In this document: in pieces, positions 54,303-62,633 of the stretch
How positions within the stretch are numbered: the stretch's first letter is position 1
Layout of the letters: every line of letters begins with the position of its first letter
Assembly: GCF_018398395.1 (NCBI RefSeq)
Contig: NZ_JAHCBF010000003.1
Coordinates: 310,001-374,000, forward strand
Direction of reading: 5' to 3'
DNA: 64,000 bases
Source: Croceicoccus gelatinilyticus
Lineage (GTDB): Bacteria; Pseudomonadota; Alphaproteobacteria; Sphingomonadales; Sphingomonadaceae
Translations under genes and position numbers: made by a program
The notes under the pieces: generated by a model
What the model was told of the DNA's origin: nothing
The model's database searches: none
Seen by the model: the letters and a program-made list of their open reading frames with translations, nothing else

Positions 54303-55424
54303 TCAAGCGTCTTGGGCGGATTGTGCCACATCGGACGGGTCTGCGGCGGGGCCTTCTTCCTCGATGGTCTCCACGATCTGCGCGGTATCGCCCGCGGGCG
54401 AAACGCCGATACGGTCGAGGAAATCAGCCCCGACGTCGAAGCTGTCGCCCAGCCAAAGCGGGATGTTCGCATCTTCGATATGCGCCTTGGCGGCCAGTTC
54501 TTCGGGCGTGTGCGGTTCGCCGTTCATGCGGATGAAGATCGCCGCAACTCGGCCCGGGTTCTCCATCGCGATTTCCGAAAAAGCGACCAGATCGCCCTGC
54601 GTATCATCGCCGATCAGCGCAAAACGCATGTGCGGATAGGCTTCGAGCAGCGCGGTTGCGGCCATGCGCTTGTGAAGGCCGTGCCCCGACGATCCCAGCG
54701 TCGCACGGTCGAAACCCCAGTCGCGCAAGTGGATGGGCCCAAGCGGAAGCGAGCGCGATTCCATAAAGGCGACGAGGTAGTGGAACAGGTTCCACGGGCT
54801 CGACGAGATGTAGAAGAAGGGCCGCTCGGTCGCGATACGGCGGGTGCCGGGATCGTCCTTACCTGCGACCGCGCCTGCCAGATTACCGTAGAGTTTGCCT
54901 GCACCGGGCACTTGCGTCCTGTCCGACGGCATCGTTGCCAGTAGGCGCCGCCAATTGCGCGCGACGTTGGAAATGCCGCCGGTAATGCCGGTCTCGATGA
55001 TCGTGTCGTCGATGTCGGAAATGACGGCGAGGTTCGCGTCGGTACCGGGCGCGAGGACATAACCCTCGGCACTCTGCGCGCCCTTGTCGTTCTGCCATTC
55101 GAAGCGGACCGTTTCCCACGCGGTCGTTGCAGGCAGGCCCCAGCCATCGACCTCTACATCGAAACGGACGAAGCCTTCGTCATTGGTGACGCCTTCGTGC
55201 CGCCACTCGCTGCCGTCGGGCGCGCCGATCACCAGCGAGACGGGCAGGCGGGGATGTTCCTTGGAGGCGAACTGCGACCAGAGCGCGCGGATCTTGGCAA
55301 AGTCGCTTTGGTGGTCCCAACTCGGCTCACGCGCGCGCAGCGCGCGGGCGGTAATGGTCAGGCGGCTATCATTGCGATGGCCGAAATAGGGAAAGACGTG
55401 GGGCGGGTGTCCGAAGAAAGGCAT
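54303..55424 (-). CDS. DUF2183 / App1-type phosphatidate phosphatase-domain protein
   Basis: 373 residues. The haloacid-dehalogenase-like App1 catalytic domain is marked by NLAVISDIDDTIIETG, carrying the DxDxT motif, and by LGSSGHGLHKRMAAT and FALIGDDTQGDL further on. The N-terminal part (residues 1-110) is a beta-rich domain (VSLVIGAPDGSEWRHEGVTNDEGFVRFDV). In yeast App1 this domain dephosphorylates phosphatidate, but bacterial substrates are unproven. No signal peptide is seen. The C-terminus is acidic. Confidence 0.88.
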   Translation of the reverse strand: MPFFGHPPHVFPYFGHRNDSRLTITARALRAREPSWDHQSDFAKIRALWSQFASKEHPRLPVSLVIGAPDGSEWRHEGVTNDEGFVRFDVEVDGWGLPATTAWETVRFEWQNDKGAQSAEGYVLAPGTDANLAVISDIDDTIIETGITGGISNVARNWRRLLATMPSDRTQVPGAGKLYGNLAGAVAGKDDPGTRRIATERPFFYISSSPWNLFHYLVAFMESRSLPLGPIHLRDWGFDRATLGSSGHGLHKRMAATALLEAYPHMRFALIGDDTQGDLVAFSEIAMENPGRVAAIFIRMNGEPHTPEELAAKAHIEDANIPLWLGDSFDVGADFLDRIGVSPAGDTAQIVETIEEEGPAADPSDVAQSAQDA

Positions 55425-55459
55425 ACCCGACCAACGAGGCCGAAGGCGTTTTGTGCCCC

Positions 55460-56308
55460 TTAGCGGCCCTGTAGCTTGTTCGCGGCCTGACGCATCAGCG
55501 CCGGATCGAATGGAATCTCACCCAGCAGCGCAACATTGCCCGACGACATGCGGCGCGCCATCAGCAGCGTGAATTCCGGCCCGTCATCGTCGAGCGCGTC
55601 GAACCCAGTCGGCGTGATCGCGCGCAGGCGGCGTGACAGCGGGGCGGGCAGCGGGTCTTCAGCGCGGACCGCACCTTCGCCCGCCTGGAGGAAGGCCCCT
55701 GCCAGTTCGCCCGACACCAGATCGGCGATGCCGGTATCGGCCACTTCTTTCCAGTTCAGCACGCCGTAGATGTGATCGATCTTGCGGTCGTCGCTGGAGA
55801 AAGGAAGCAGGATGCCGCGATAGACGATCAGCGCGCCGCGGCGGTTCACGAATTCCGCCTCGAACCCGATCGGCGCCTGGCGAGCAAGAATCTGGACGTA
55901 GTGATCGGTGATGCGCGACAGCAATGAGCCTGCCGGAACATCGGAAAGCTGTCCGATCACGCGAGTGCCGGTTGCGCCGCATTCTTCGGCCAGACGGCGA
56001 CCGAGGTGCATGACGGTCGGGTCCTCGATGCCGCTGGAAAAGTCGAGCAGGATCGAGAAATCCGCAAAGTCGGGATCACTGGCCGCATCGAGATCGCGAA
56101 TATCGGGATAGGCCCGGTGGCCAAGCATGTCGGCCCACAGATTGTAGGCGCGCACTTGCATGCGGCGTTCGTCCTGTCCGATCGCGGGGGGTGGCGGGCT
56201 GGACCCGGTGTCGCGAGTTTCCTCGACGATCTGTTCCTCGTAACCGGCAAGTTCGAGGGTGTCGCCAGCGTCGAGCCAATCGTCGAAGCCGCCTTTGACT
56301 GTATCCAT
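55460..56308 (-). CDS. PAS_5 domain protein
   Basis: 282 residues. Residues about 45-190 match the PAS_5 (DUF) family of alphaproteobacteria: RAYNLWADMLGHRAYPDIRDLD, FSILLDFSSGIEDPTVMHLG, LLSRITDHYVQILARQAPIGFEAEFVN and ILLPFSSDDRKIDHIYGVLNWKE. This is a cytoplasmic sensor-type domain without an effector; ligand unknown. The remainder is low complexity and a small helical part. Upstream at 56394-56404 lies the near-palindrome GTTAA-A-TTAAC, which resembles a CtrA half-site pair and may control it. Confidence 0.82.
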   Translation of the reverse strand: MDTVKGGFDDWLDAGDTLELAGYEEQIVEETRDTGSSPPPPAIGQDERRMQVRAYNLWADMLGHRAYPDIRDLDAASDPDFADFSILLDFSSGIEDPTVMHLGRRLAEECGATGTRVIGQLSDVPAGSLLSRITDHYVQILARQAPIGFEAEFVNRRGALIVYRGILLPFSSDDRKIDHIYGVLNWKEVADTGIADLVSGELAGAFLQAGEGAVRAEDPLPAPLSRRLRAITPTGFDALDDDGPEFTLLMARRMSSGNVALLGEIPFDPALMRQAANKLQGR

Positions 56309-56425
56309 CTCGATTCCCCCGATCCCGCGTAGGCAGGGCCATCGCCCATGCCTGTCTGGAAGGGGGAGTATCGCCGGAAAGGGTAAACGCGGTGTTAAAT
56401 TAACCCTGTTCGGCCCGATATAAGT

Positions 56426-57304
56426 TTATCGCCTGTCTGCAATGACTTGTGCCCGGCGAAGGCACTTGTCCGCCTGCGCCAGGTGCAGCCGTTCGGCCAT
56501 CTTGCCGTTAACCCGCAGCGCGCCCTTTCCGGCGTTCGCGGGATCGGCGAAAGCGTCGACGATTGCGCGTGCTTCGGCGATGTCATCTTCGCTTGGCGCA
56601 AAGACCGTGTTGGCCGGTTCGACCTGCTTGGGATGGATCAGCGTCTTGCCGTCGAAGCCGCCGTCGCGTGCCTGTTCGCATTCGGCGACAAGGCGTGCCT
56701 CGTCGTCCAGCGCGTTGCAGACGCCGTCGATTACGGCAAGACCCTGGGCGCGGGCGGCGATCACGCTCATCGTCAGGACGGGCTGGAAGGCGGCCCTGCC
56801 GGGCAGCTGCGCAATGCCGGTATCTTTGGCAAGATCGTTGAGCCCCAGGACGAAACAGGCGAGCGGGCTGTCTTTCGCCGCGGCCGTGATCTCCGAGAGG
56901 TTGAGGATGGCCTCGGGCGTCTCGATCATGGCCCAGAGCGCGACTTCAGGCCCGAAACCTGCCTCGTGCATTGCAGCGGCCAGTTGCGCGACATCAGCCG
57001 CACTGCCGACCTTGGGCGCAAGGATCGCGTCCAGCGGCACGCCTTCCATCGAGGCGATGTCGTCCGCGCCCCACTCGGTCGAAAGCGCGTTGATCCGCAC
57101 GACGCGATAACGCGAGCCAAAGCCGCCTTCGTGCAGCGCTTCGGCGATCAACTTGCGCGCCTCAACCTTCGCCTCGGGCGCGACGGCGTCTTCAAGGTCC
57201 ATCACCACCGCATCGGCGTCGAGCGTGCGCGCTTTCGCGATCGCCCGCGCGTTCGAGCCGGGCATGTAAAGGACCGAGCGCAGCAGCAGCGGCAGTTCGG
57301 GCAA
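56426..57304 (-). CDS. HpcH/HpaI aldolase family CoA ester lyase (CitE-like)
   Basis: 292 residues. Family blocks: RSVLYMPGSNARAIAKA, AVVMDLEDAVAPEAKVEAR (metal-binding Glu and Asp), RVVRINALSTEWG, LWAMIETPEAILNLSEI, and GKTLIHPKQVEPANTVFAPS. The enzyme splits or joins an acyl-CoA ester, such as malyl-CoA, citramalyl-CoA or citryl groups, through a class II aldolase mechanism. No other citrate-lyase gene is adjacent, so it is a stand-alone lyase. It starts 24 bases downstream of the DUF2141 gene (57329-57763) on the same strand and is probably co-transcribed with it and the desaturase. Confidence 0.9.
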   Translation of the reverse strand: MPELPLLLRSVLYMPGSNARAIAKARTLDADAVVMDLEDAVAPEAKVEARKLIAEALHEGGFGSRYRVVRINALSTEWGADDIASMEGVPLDAILAPKVGSAADVAQLAAAMHEAGFGPEVALWAMIETPEAILNLSEITAAAKDSPLACFVLGLNDLAKDTGIAQLPGRAAFQPVLTMSVIAARAQGLAVIDGVCNALDDEARLVAECEQARDGGFDGKTLIHPKQVEPANTVFAPSEDDIAEARAIVDAFADPANAGKGALRVNGKMAERLHLAQADKCLRRAQVIADRR

Positions 57305-57328
57305 GATCAGTTCTCCGGGTAAGCGCGA

Positions 57329-57763
57329 TTAGAGGATGTAGCGCATTTTGATCGGCTGGGTGACGTCTTCGCTGCCGACATCGAAGGCCGCGGCCTTGAA
57401 CGGCGGCGGGCCCATGCGGACGGGTGCGTCACGCGAAAAGCCAAAGCCTTCCTTCGGGATCATCAACGCCTTGTCGATCTTTCCGTTGCCGTTTTCGTCG
57501 TGGAGGATCGCAATGGCGTAATGGCCGGGGGCGACGTTGTGGAATGTAAAATGCCCTGCCTCAGTCGCGGGGATTTTCATGTCCATGCCGCCGATGCCTT
57601 TGCAGTCAGGAAACGAATCCTTCGCAGGCGCCAGACAGGCGAAGACCTGGCCGTCCTCGGACCGCATGTTCGATACCATCACATCGATATCCGCGCCCGC
57701 CTTGGGCGTGGCGCCAATCAGCGGCAGGGCGGCGAGCGGCAGGAGAAGGCGGCGCATCTTCAT
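57329..57763 (-). CDS. DUF2141 exported protein
   Basis: 144 residues from the ATG at 57763, with an alternative at 57757. A signal peptide (MKMRRLLLPLAALPLIGATP) is followed by the DUF2141 beta-sandwich: FTFHNVAPGHYAIAILHDENGNGKIDKALMIPKEGFGFS, in part. The DENGNGKID loop looks like a calcium-binding Dx[DN]xDG-type turn. Function unknown. The start overlaps the desaturase stop by four bases (ATGA), so it is translated together with it. Confidence 0.88.
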   Translation of the reverse strand: MKMRRLLLPLAALPLIGATPKAGADIDVMVSNMRSEDGQVFACLAPAKDSFPDCKGIGGMDMKIPATEAGHFTFHNVAPGHYAIAILHDENGNGKIDKALMIPKEGFGFSRDAPVRMGPPPFKAAAFDVGSEDVTQPIKMRYIL

Positions 57764-58512
57764 CGTCCGTCCCAGCCCGGTTTCGCCAGTCCCGCGTCCG
57801 TTCCGCATAGCCGGTCCCAGAACCGGAAATAGAGCCCGTAATTGCATCGATACTTCTCGTGGTGAACCTGGTGATGACTGGCCGTTATCAGCATGCTCCC
57901 TAAGCGCGAGTGAACAAGCCTACGCGGAAAGATTTCCCAGCCCATGTGGTTGGTTACGCCCATGACGGTCATGATCGCAAGAACCCCGCCCAGAACACCC
58001 ACATGGATCGGGACGACGAAGACGAGTGCGGGGATCACCACCGCACCGGTAATCGCCTCGATCGGGTGAAACGCCATTGCGGCCCAGGCCGTGGGCGGGC
58101 GGCTGGCATGGTGGACGGCGTGCGCAATGCGAAACGGGCGCGGCGCATGCATCCAGCGGTGGGTCCAGTAGAACCAGGTATCGTGCGCGAAGAGATAGAC
58201 GAGCAACGAAACCGGCATCCACCACAATGGCATCGCGGCGGGGTCGGTATAGATCTGTGTCCAGCCCCTCTCCTGCCAGCCCCACGCGACGATGCCGGCG
58301 GGAATGCCGTAGATCGCGGCGGACAGCAGAGACCAGCGGATTTCCTTGCCGATCTGGCTGTCGAGACCCTTGTAAAGGCCGGGCCGAACCGACCGCGTCG
58401 CCAGCGCAAAACCGCCGCTGGTCAGCAGGTAACGCACACCGACGATCACCGTCATCGCCGCTGCCGATGCGGCGACCGCGATCAGCGCGCTCGTCGTCAT
58501 GATCCCGTCCAT
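57760..58512 (-). CDS. Sterol desaturase / fatty acid hydroxylase superfamily protein
   Basis: 250 residues. Three to four transmembrane helices and the diiron histidine boxes are seen: HDTWFYWTHRWMH, HAVHHASRPPTAWAAMAFHP, and ASHHQVHHEKY with GLYFRFWDRLCGTD. This places it in the membrane-bound, oxygen-dependent hydroxylase/desaturase family. In sphingomonads, such genes act on carotenoids, hopanoids or fatty acids; the substrate here is not known. It is first in a small operon with the DUF2141 gene. Confidence 0.92.
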   Translation of the reverse strand: MDGIMTTSALIAVAASAAAMTVIVGVRYLLTSGGFALATRSVRPGLYKGLDSQIGKEIRWSLLSAAIYGIPAGIVAWGWQERGWTQIYTDPAAMPLWWMPVSLLVYLFAHDTWFYWTHRWMHAPRPFRIAHAVHHASRPPTAWAAMAFHPIEAITGAVVIPALVFVVPIHVGVLGGVLAIMTVMGVTNHMGWEIFPRRLVHSRLGSMLITASHHQVHHEKYRCNYGLYFRFWDRLCGTDAGLAKPGWDGR

Positions 58513-58582
58513 AGGGGCGGGTTTACCGATAATATGAGCGTGAAGATAGCGGGGTGGCAGGTTGTGCCCCGCCTACGCCAAA

Positions 58583-59095
58583 TCAGCCTGAGTGTTCGCC
58601 GCCCCAAGGTGCGCAGTGCGGATCGAAGTCAACTTGCCGCCGCCGCATGGCGCATCGGGCCAGCCGCTCCACTTCCGCACGCCGCCGCGCCGGCGCCAGC
58701 TTCAGAAGGGGGGCTGGGCGCAGGATTTCCGCGTCATAACTGTCCGCAACGATCACACCGCAGCGTTCGGGCAGGAAATCCGCGCTTTCAAGACACTGCC
58801 GGTCAAGGTCCGGTGAAAGGCCCCAATAGAACCGGTCGCAATGGTCAAGATAATCGGTCCACTTCGAATCGCCGAGAAGGTCGGCACGTGACACCTTGAT
58901 CTCCACGATCACGACTTTGCCGCGCGCGTCGATCCCCATCAGATCGGCCCGCCTTCCGCCCACCAGCGGCATTTCGGGAATCGTCCAGATGTCGTTGCGC
59001 GCCATAAGGCGCCCGATACCCCGCGCAACAGCGGCAGCACCGGCCAGCGCGTCTGCGACAGGCTCGCGGATAGGGATGGCGGCTGATTCGATCAT
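58583..59095 (-). CDS. mmcB: MmcB DNA-repair protein (PD-(D/E)xK type)
   Basis: 170 residues from the ATG at 59095 (MIESAAIPIR). It is the MmcB family, known in Caulobacter as an SOS-controlled protein for mitomycin C survival. The restriction-nuclease-like core shows Asp51 in RRADLMGID and Glu65-x-Lys67 in VVIVEIKVS, the PD-(D/E)xK pattern. Further conserved blocks are DSKWTDYLDHCDRFYW and GVIVADSYDAEIL. Control is visible: a GTTC-N7-GTTC LexA site sits 15 bases upstream. It should act in cross-link or lesion repair in the cytoplasm. Confidence 0.94.
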   Translation of the reverse strand: MIESAAIPIREPVADALAGAAAVARGIGRLMARNDIWTIPEMPLVGGRRADLMGIDARGKVVIVEIKVSRADLLGDSKWTDYLDHCDRFYWGLSPDLDRQCLESADFLPERCGVIVADSYDAEILRPAPLLKLAPARRRAEVERLARCAMRRRQVDFDPHCAPWGGEHSG

Positions 59096-59109
59096 GCCGC
59101 GATTGTATG

Positions 59110-59124
59110 GAACGAAATGGGAAC
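59110..59124 (-). promoter_or_regulatory. LexA (SOS) box of mmcB
   Basis: On the minus strand GTTC-CCATTTC-GTTC, an exact GTTC-N7-GTTC, which is the alphaproteobacterial LexA operator. It is 14 bases before the mmcB start, so it should overlap the promoter or early transcript. Confidence 0.8.
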
Positions 59125-59160
59125 ATGGCAAGCGCCGAAACGCCTGCCGGTGCAAAACGT

Positions 59161-59538
59161 TCAGGCAGCGAGGTCGGCGTTCTCACGCTCCTGGCTGAGC
59201 AAGTCGCGGCGGCGATTTTCAAAGCGGGTGAGCAGCGTCTTGGCCGCGACCTTGGCCTCGGCCCCGTTCTCACGCGCGCGAAGAATGGCGTAGAGCCCTT
59301 GTTCCATCATCGCGTGAAGATCGCCGGTTGCGTCTTCCAGTTCGGCCAGATCGCCGCCGGGAAGCCCAACCGGATAGAGCGACATGGCGCGTTCCGAGCC
59401 CGCAGCCGGCTGGCCAAGCATCTTGGCAATCGCATCTGCGGCCTGGTGCATCGCGGCCCAGCGTGCGGCAAGGATGTCTTCCTCGCACCCCACGCGGTTG
59501 CCTGCATCGTCGATCGGAAAGTCCTGAACTGCGCTCAT
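59161..59538 (-). CDS. Unknown 125-aa helical protein
   Basis: No recognised family. It is acidic, Ala/Glu-rich and predicted helical throughout, with no signal or membrane segment (helices around residues 25-40 and 70-125). The last 30 residues (TLLTRFENRRRDLLSQERENADLAA) look like a charged coiled coil. It lies on the minus strand just above mmcB, and the LexA site lies between them, downstream of this gene's stop. It may be an unrelated small protein. Confidence 0.55.
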   Translation of the reverse strand: MSAVQDFPIDDAGNRVGCEEDILAARWAAMHQAADAIAKMLGQPAAGSERAMSLYPVGLPGGDLAELEDATGDLHAMMEQGLYAILRARENGAEAKVAAKTLLTRFENRRRDLLSQERENADLAA

Positions 59539-59670
59539 GAAGGTTAACGTGGCAGGACAGCGTTGAAAAACTGCTAACGCCCGCCTCCGTCCCGTAAATT
59601 ACCGTCGCAAATATACTGGCAAGGGGCGCCGAGTGCTGTTAAGCGGCTGCCTCGTTCCACAAGGAACCGC

Positions 59671-59747
<77 letters not shown>

Positions 59748-59817
59748 GTCAACTGCCTCAGTGCGTTGTTTTCAAACAGAATTTGGCTGACTTGTAAAAA
59801 GCGTTCCTACGATTGAC

Positions 59818-59840
59818 CCCACACAATGTGCGGGCTTTTC
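59818..59840 (+). terminator. Terminator of tRNA-Arg
   Basis: CCCACAC-AAT-GTGCGGG (one A-C mismatch) is followed by CTTTTC about 70 bases after the tRNA. Confidence 0.5.
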
Positions 59841-59996
59841 CGGCACATTCTGGGGCCGTTCGAGACATCTTGGCCCGAACCCGGGATTCAAATTGAGAGA
59901 CAATGTTCGGTCATAGCGGGAGATCGAGTAGGATTCGCCTCTACCTTCCACCTGAGAAGGTTAGTTGCACGTTGCCGTTCGTGATATTCGCTCTTG

Positions 59997-61082
59997 ATGG
60001 CCTCCATAGAGCATCACATGGCGCATCCCGATGTCTCGATCGAGGCGCACATTGGGAAATGCTGCCAAGCGCTGAGCGATGACCTTGCCGAGCGCACGCC
60101 GGTCTATCTCGACCTTCGATTTTGGGTAATTGCCCGCGAGGTCCGCAGCGGCATCCGCACCGACCCGCGCGAGAGAAAGCTAGTCCATCATCTAGAGCGA
60201 CTGGCACACCAAGGTCGCATCTTTTGCCCGATCTCAGCGACGTCATTCTTGGAGCTGATGAAAATCGGTGATGATGCCCGTCGCCAGGCGACTTTGGAGG
60301 TCATCGAGGAATTGAGCTTGGGCGTGTCATTGATGCCCGAGCCGGAGCGAACCGAGGATGAGCTTGAGGCTGTCATTCACTGGTCGCTTGCACCGAACGC
60401 GACAGCCCTGCCGCGCGTGTGGACGCGCCTCGCCTACACCATGGGCAATTTCCATGTGAGCGACGATCGATTCCCGCCTGAAACGCAGTTGGCCATCCAA
60501 AAGGCGTTCTTCGATCATGTCTGGCAGCAGCCGCTCTCCGCCGTCGCTGGAGGCCTTGATCGCACCGAATTCGATATGACCCGCGACATGGCCGCGCTGG
60601 CCGACAAGCTCAATGAGGGCAATCGTGTCCATCAGGCGGAAATGACATCGTTCGAATCCGTGCTGTCGGATGAGTTGCGAGGCGTCGCTGAGGTGGCTGA
60701 GCCCATTCTTGGGCAGATTATCGCTCGGCTAGGCAATTTCGGACCTGATGTGGAGCGCTCCGAACAGAACAGCCAAATGGCCGTGAATCTCGTGCACGCC
60801 ATGCTAGGCGGGGAGCATCGGAGCCGACTGCCGACAATCCATGTGCACGCCTGCCTGAATGCCCTCTTTCGTTGGGATTATCGCAGCAAGGCGATGACCG
60901 GAAATGATCTATTCGATTTTGGCCATGCGGCTGCGGCGCTGGGCTATTGCGATGCGTTTTTCACCGAGGCCGGAGTTACCCGGTCTATTAGACATCAGGG
61001 GCTCAGGCTCGATCAGCTCTATAGATGCGTGGTGACGAACGATGTCGATCAAGTGCTAAACTTTCTTCAATCGTTGAATTGA
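59997..61082 (+). CDS. PIN-like domain protein (element cargo)
   Basis: 361 residues; the ATG at 59997 follows a TTG at 59994. I read PIN-type ribonuclease marks by eye: Asp39 in VYLDLRFWV, Glu86 in SFLELMKIG, and Asp307 and Asp319 in DLFDFGHAAAALGYCDAFFTE, matching the spaced acidic residues that bind Mg/Mn in PIN nucleases. The 220 residues in between are an unusual helical insert. No antitoxin-like gene is paired with it in the usual order. It may be an RNase of a defence or stabilisation module. GC is lower than in the core. Not a firm assignment. Confidence 0.65.
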   Translation: MASIEHHMAHPDVSIEAHIGKCCQALSDDLAERTPVYLDLRFWVIAREVRSGIRTDPRERKLVHHLERLAHQGRIFCPISATSFLELMKIGDDARRQATLEVIEELSLGVSLMPEPERTEDELEAVIHWSLAPNATALPRVWTRLAYTMGNFHVSDDRFPPETQLAIQKAFFDHVWQQPLSAVAGGLDRTEFDMTRDMAALADKLNEGNRVHQAEMTSFESVLSDELRGVAEVAEPILGQIIARLGNFGPDVERSEQNSQMAVNLVHAMLGGEHRSRLPTIHVHACLNALFRWDYRSKAMTGNDLFDFGHAAAALGYCDAFFTEAGVTRSIRHQGLRLDQLYRCVVTNDVDQVLNFLQSLN

Positions 61083-61119
61083 GGCTAGAGCTGCAATCAG
61101 GCGATCAAATCAGGGGCGA

Positions 61120-61791
61120 GTGACGATGTGCCTTGTGGAATCTTGGACGAATATTGATTGGGCCGCCACCGGGACGATGATGCAAGGTGTGGGAACGCTT
61201 GGCGGGGCGGTCGCCGTCTATGCTGCCGCAAGGATGGGCTTGTCAGCTTGGAAGCATCAAAAGCTGGCAGAGCGGAATCGGGATCAAGCCGAGGTCATCC
61301 TGCACGCGGCCTACAACGCGAGGCGTGCGCTGGGATACCTTCGATCGCCATGGATGTCTGGAGGGGAGCTAGCGGCAGCAGAAGAAAAATTGAACAGCAG
61401 TGAGCCGAAATGGCGAAACAGCATCGTCGAGGAAAAGCAAAAGCGTCTCATCACCGCTCAAGCCTATTACATGCGGGCCAATCAATTGCTCGACGATCGG
61501 ACGAAGCTAGAGGATTGCCTGCCGATGGCGCGCGCGCTCTTCGGCGAGGACTTGGAAAACGCGATCGAGACGCTGCACCATCAATTCCATATCGTGCGGA
61601 CATACGCCGACGCCTACGTTGACGATTACAACGGCACCGACCGCGATTTCACGGTCAAGATTCGCCGGGCATTGTTTGCCGCCAACAAGCGCACCGCGGG
61701 CGAGGAAAACGAGGTGTCGGATGCGATTGACACGTCAATTGCGACCATAGAGGCGATTTGCCTGCCTTACCTGCGAATGGAAGCGCTATAG
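61120..61791 (+). CDS. Unknown membrane-anchored element cargo protein
   Basis: 223 residues from a GTG at 61120; the ATG at 61126 would give 221. An N-terminal hydrophobic stretch (TMMQGVGTLGGAVAVYAAARMGL, in part) anchors it to the membrane. The remaining 180 residues are helical and charged, with a possible coiled coil (KHQKLAERNRDQAEVILHAAYNARRALGYL). No family recognised. It sits 37 bases after the PIN-like gene, same strand, so co-expression is probable. Similar topology is frequent in mobile-element cargo and defence accessory proteins, but nothing here shows the function. Confidence 0.6.
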   Translation: MTMCLVESWTNIDWAATGTMMQGVGTLGGAVAVYAAARMGLSAWKHQKLAERNRDQAEVILHAAYNARRALGYLRSPWMSGGELAAAEEKLNSSEPKWRNSIVEEKQKRLITAQAYYMRANQLLDDRTKLEDCLPMARALFGEDLENAIETLHHQFHIVRTYADAYVDDYNGTDRDFTVKIRRALFAANKRTAGEENEVSDAIDTSIATIEAICLPYLRMEAL

Positions 61792-61852
61792 CCTATCTGG
61801 AGAAGGGATCGAGCAAGATTCGAGACCGGATAGAAACCAATGGATAGGAATT

Positions 61853-62623
61853 TCATGGGCGTCCTTGCGGCTCGATCTGAAACTCACAACCGACCGAACG
61901 CTCAACCTTTCCCGCTTTTTCAATGCAGCGTTCGAAGGCTTCACGGTTTGCGCTGAAGATGCGCTGCGCTGCCGCCAATTCTTCCCACGCTTCCGGGTTC
62001 TGTGACCGGATCAACCGTATACCCGCTTCCAAAATGGTCGGTTCGCCAACCGCCTTGCGAGCGATCCTTTCGGGCCATTGCCAGCTTTCGGGCATGGCGC
62101 GGGCGATGGTGCCGGGAAGAATCGACCACAGCAGGATGCCGACAACCAACCCCATACTTGCAAAGTGCGAGGCCTGCCGTTTCTGCTCGGCCTCGGCGCG
62201 GACACGCCCCACCATCGCACTGAGCTGCCCGGTTGCGCTGTCGAAGTCCCTACGTCCCTGCCGGAGCAGGTCGCTGGTATCGCGCAGCATGTCGTGCGAG
62301 GCACGCTTGATCTGAACGGCAATGTCTTCCGGCGTCAGCTCGATGGCGGGTTTGTTGCCGATGGCTGTCAAACTGTCGGAGACCCGCTCTAGCTGATTGG
62401 CCATCTTGCTAAACGTTGCCGTGTAGTCCGGGATCACGATGTCGGCTCGCTCCCTGGCCATGTTCTGGACGGTATGGCGTACCATTGCCATTTCGCCTTC
62501 GAGACGGGCGAAGGCTTCCGTGGCCGGATCGGTTTCCGTCACCGCCTCCGGTTCTGGTTCCGGGGCTAGCGGTTCCTCGACTTCGAGGTCCAGCTGCACT
62601 TCTTCGATATGGTCGTCGTCCAT
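61853..62623 (-). CDS. DUF6118 family protein, companion of traA
   Basis: 256 residues. It starts with an acidic Glu/Pro-rich region (residues 1-35), then a long helical/coiled-coil part (VRHTVQNMARERADIVIPDYTATFSKMANQLERVSDSL, in part), and one transmembrane helix at about residues 155-175 (HFASMGLVVGILLWSILPGTIARA). This arrangement fits DUF6118, often the gene directly downstream of a TraA relaxase in sphingomonad and rhizobial elements. It is 10 bases from traA on the same strand. Role in transfer unproven. Confidence 0.78.
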   Translation of the reverse strand: MDDDHIEEVQLDLEVEEPLAPEPEPEAVTETDPATEAFARLEGEMAMVRHTVQNMARERADIVIPDYTATFSKMANQLERVSDSLTAIGNKPAIELTPEDIAVQIKRASHDMLRDTSDLLRQGRRDFDSATGQLSAMVGRVRAEAEQKRQASHFASMGLVVGILLWSILPGTIARAMPESWQWPERIARKAVGEPTILEAGIRLIRSQNPEAWEELAAAQRIFSANREAFERCIEKAGKVERSVGCEFQIEPQGRP

Positions 62624-62633
62624 GTCGTTTCTC

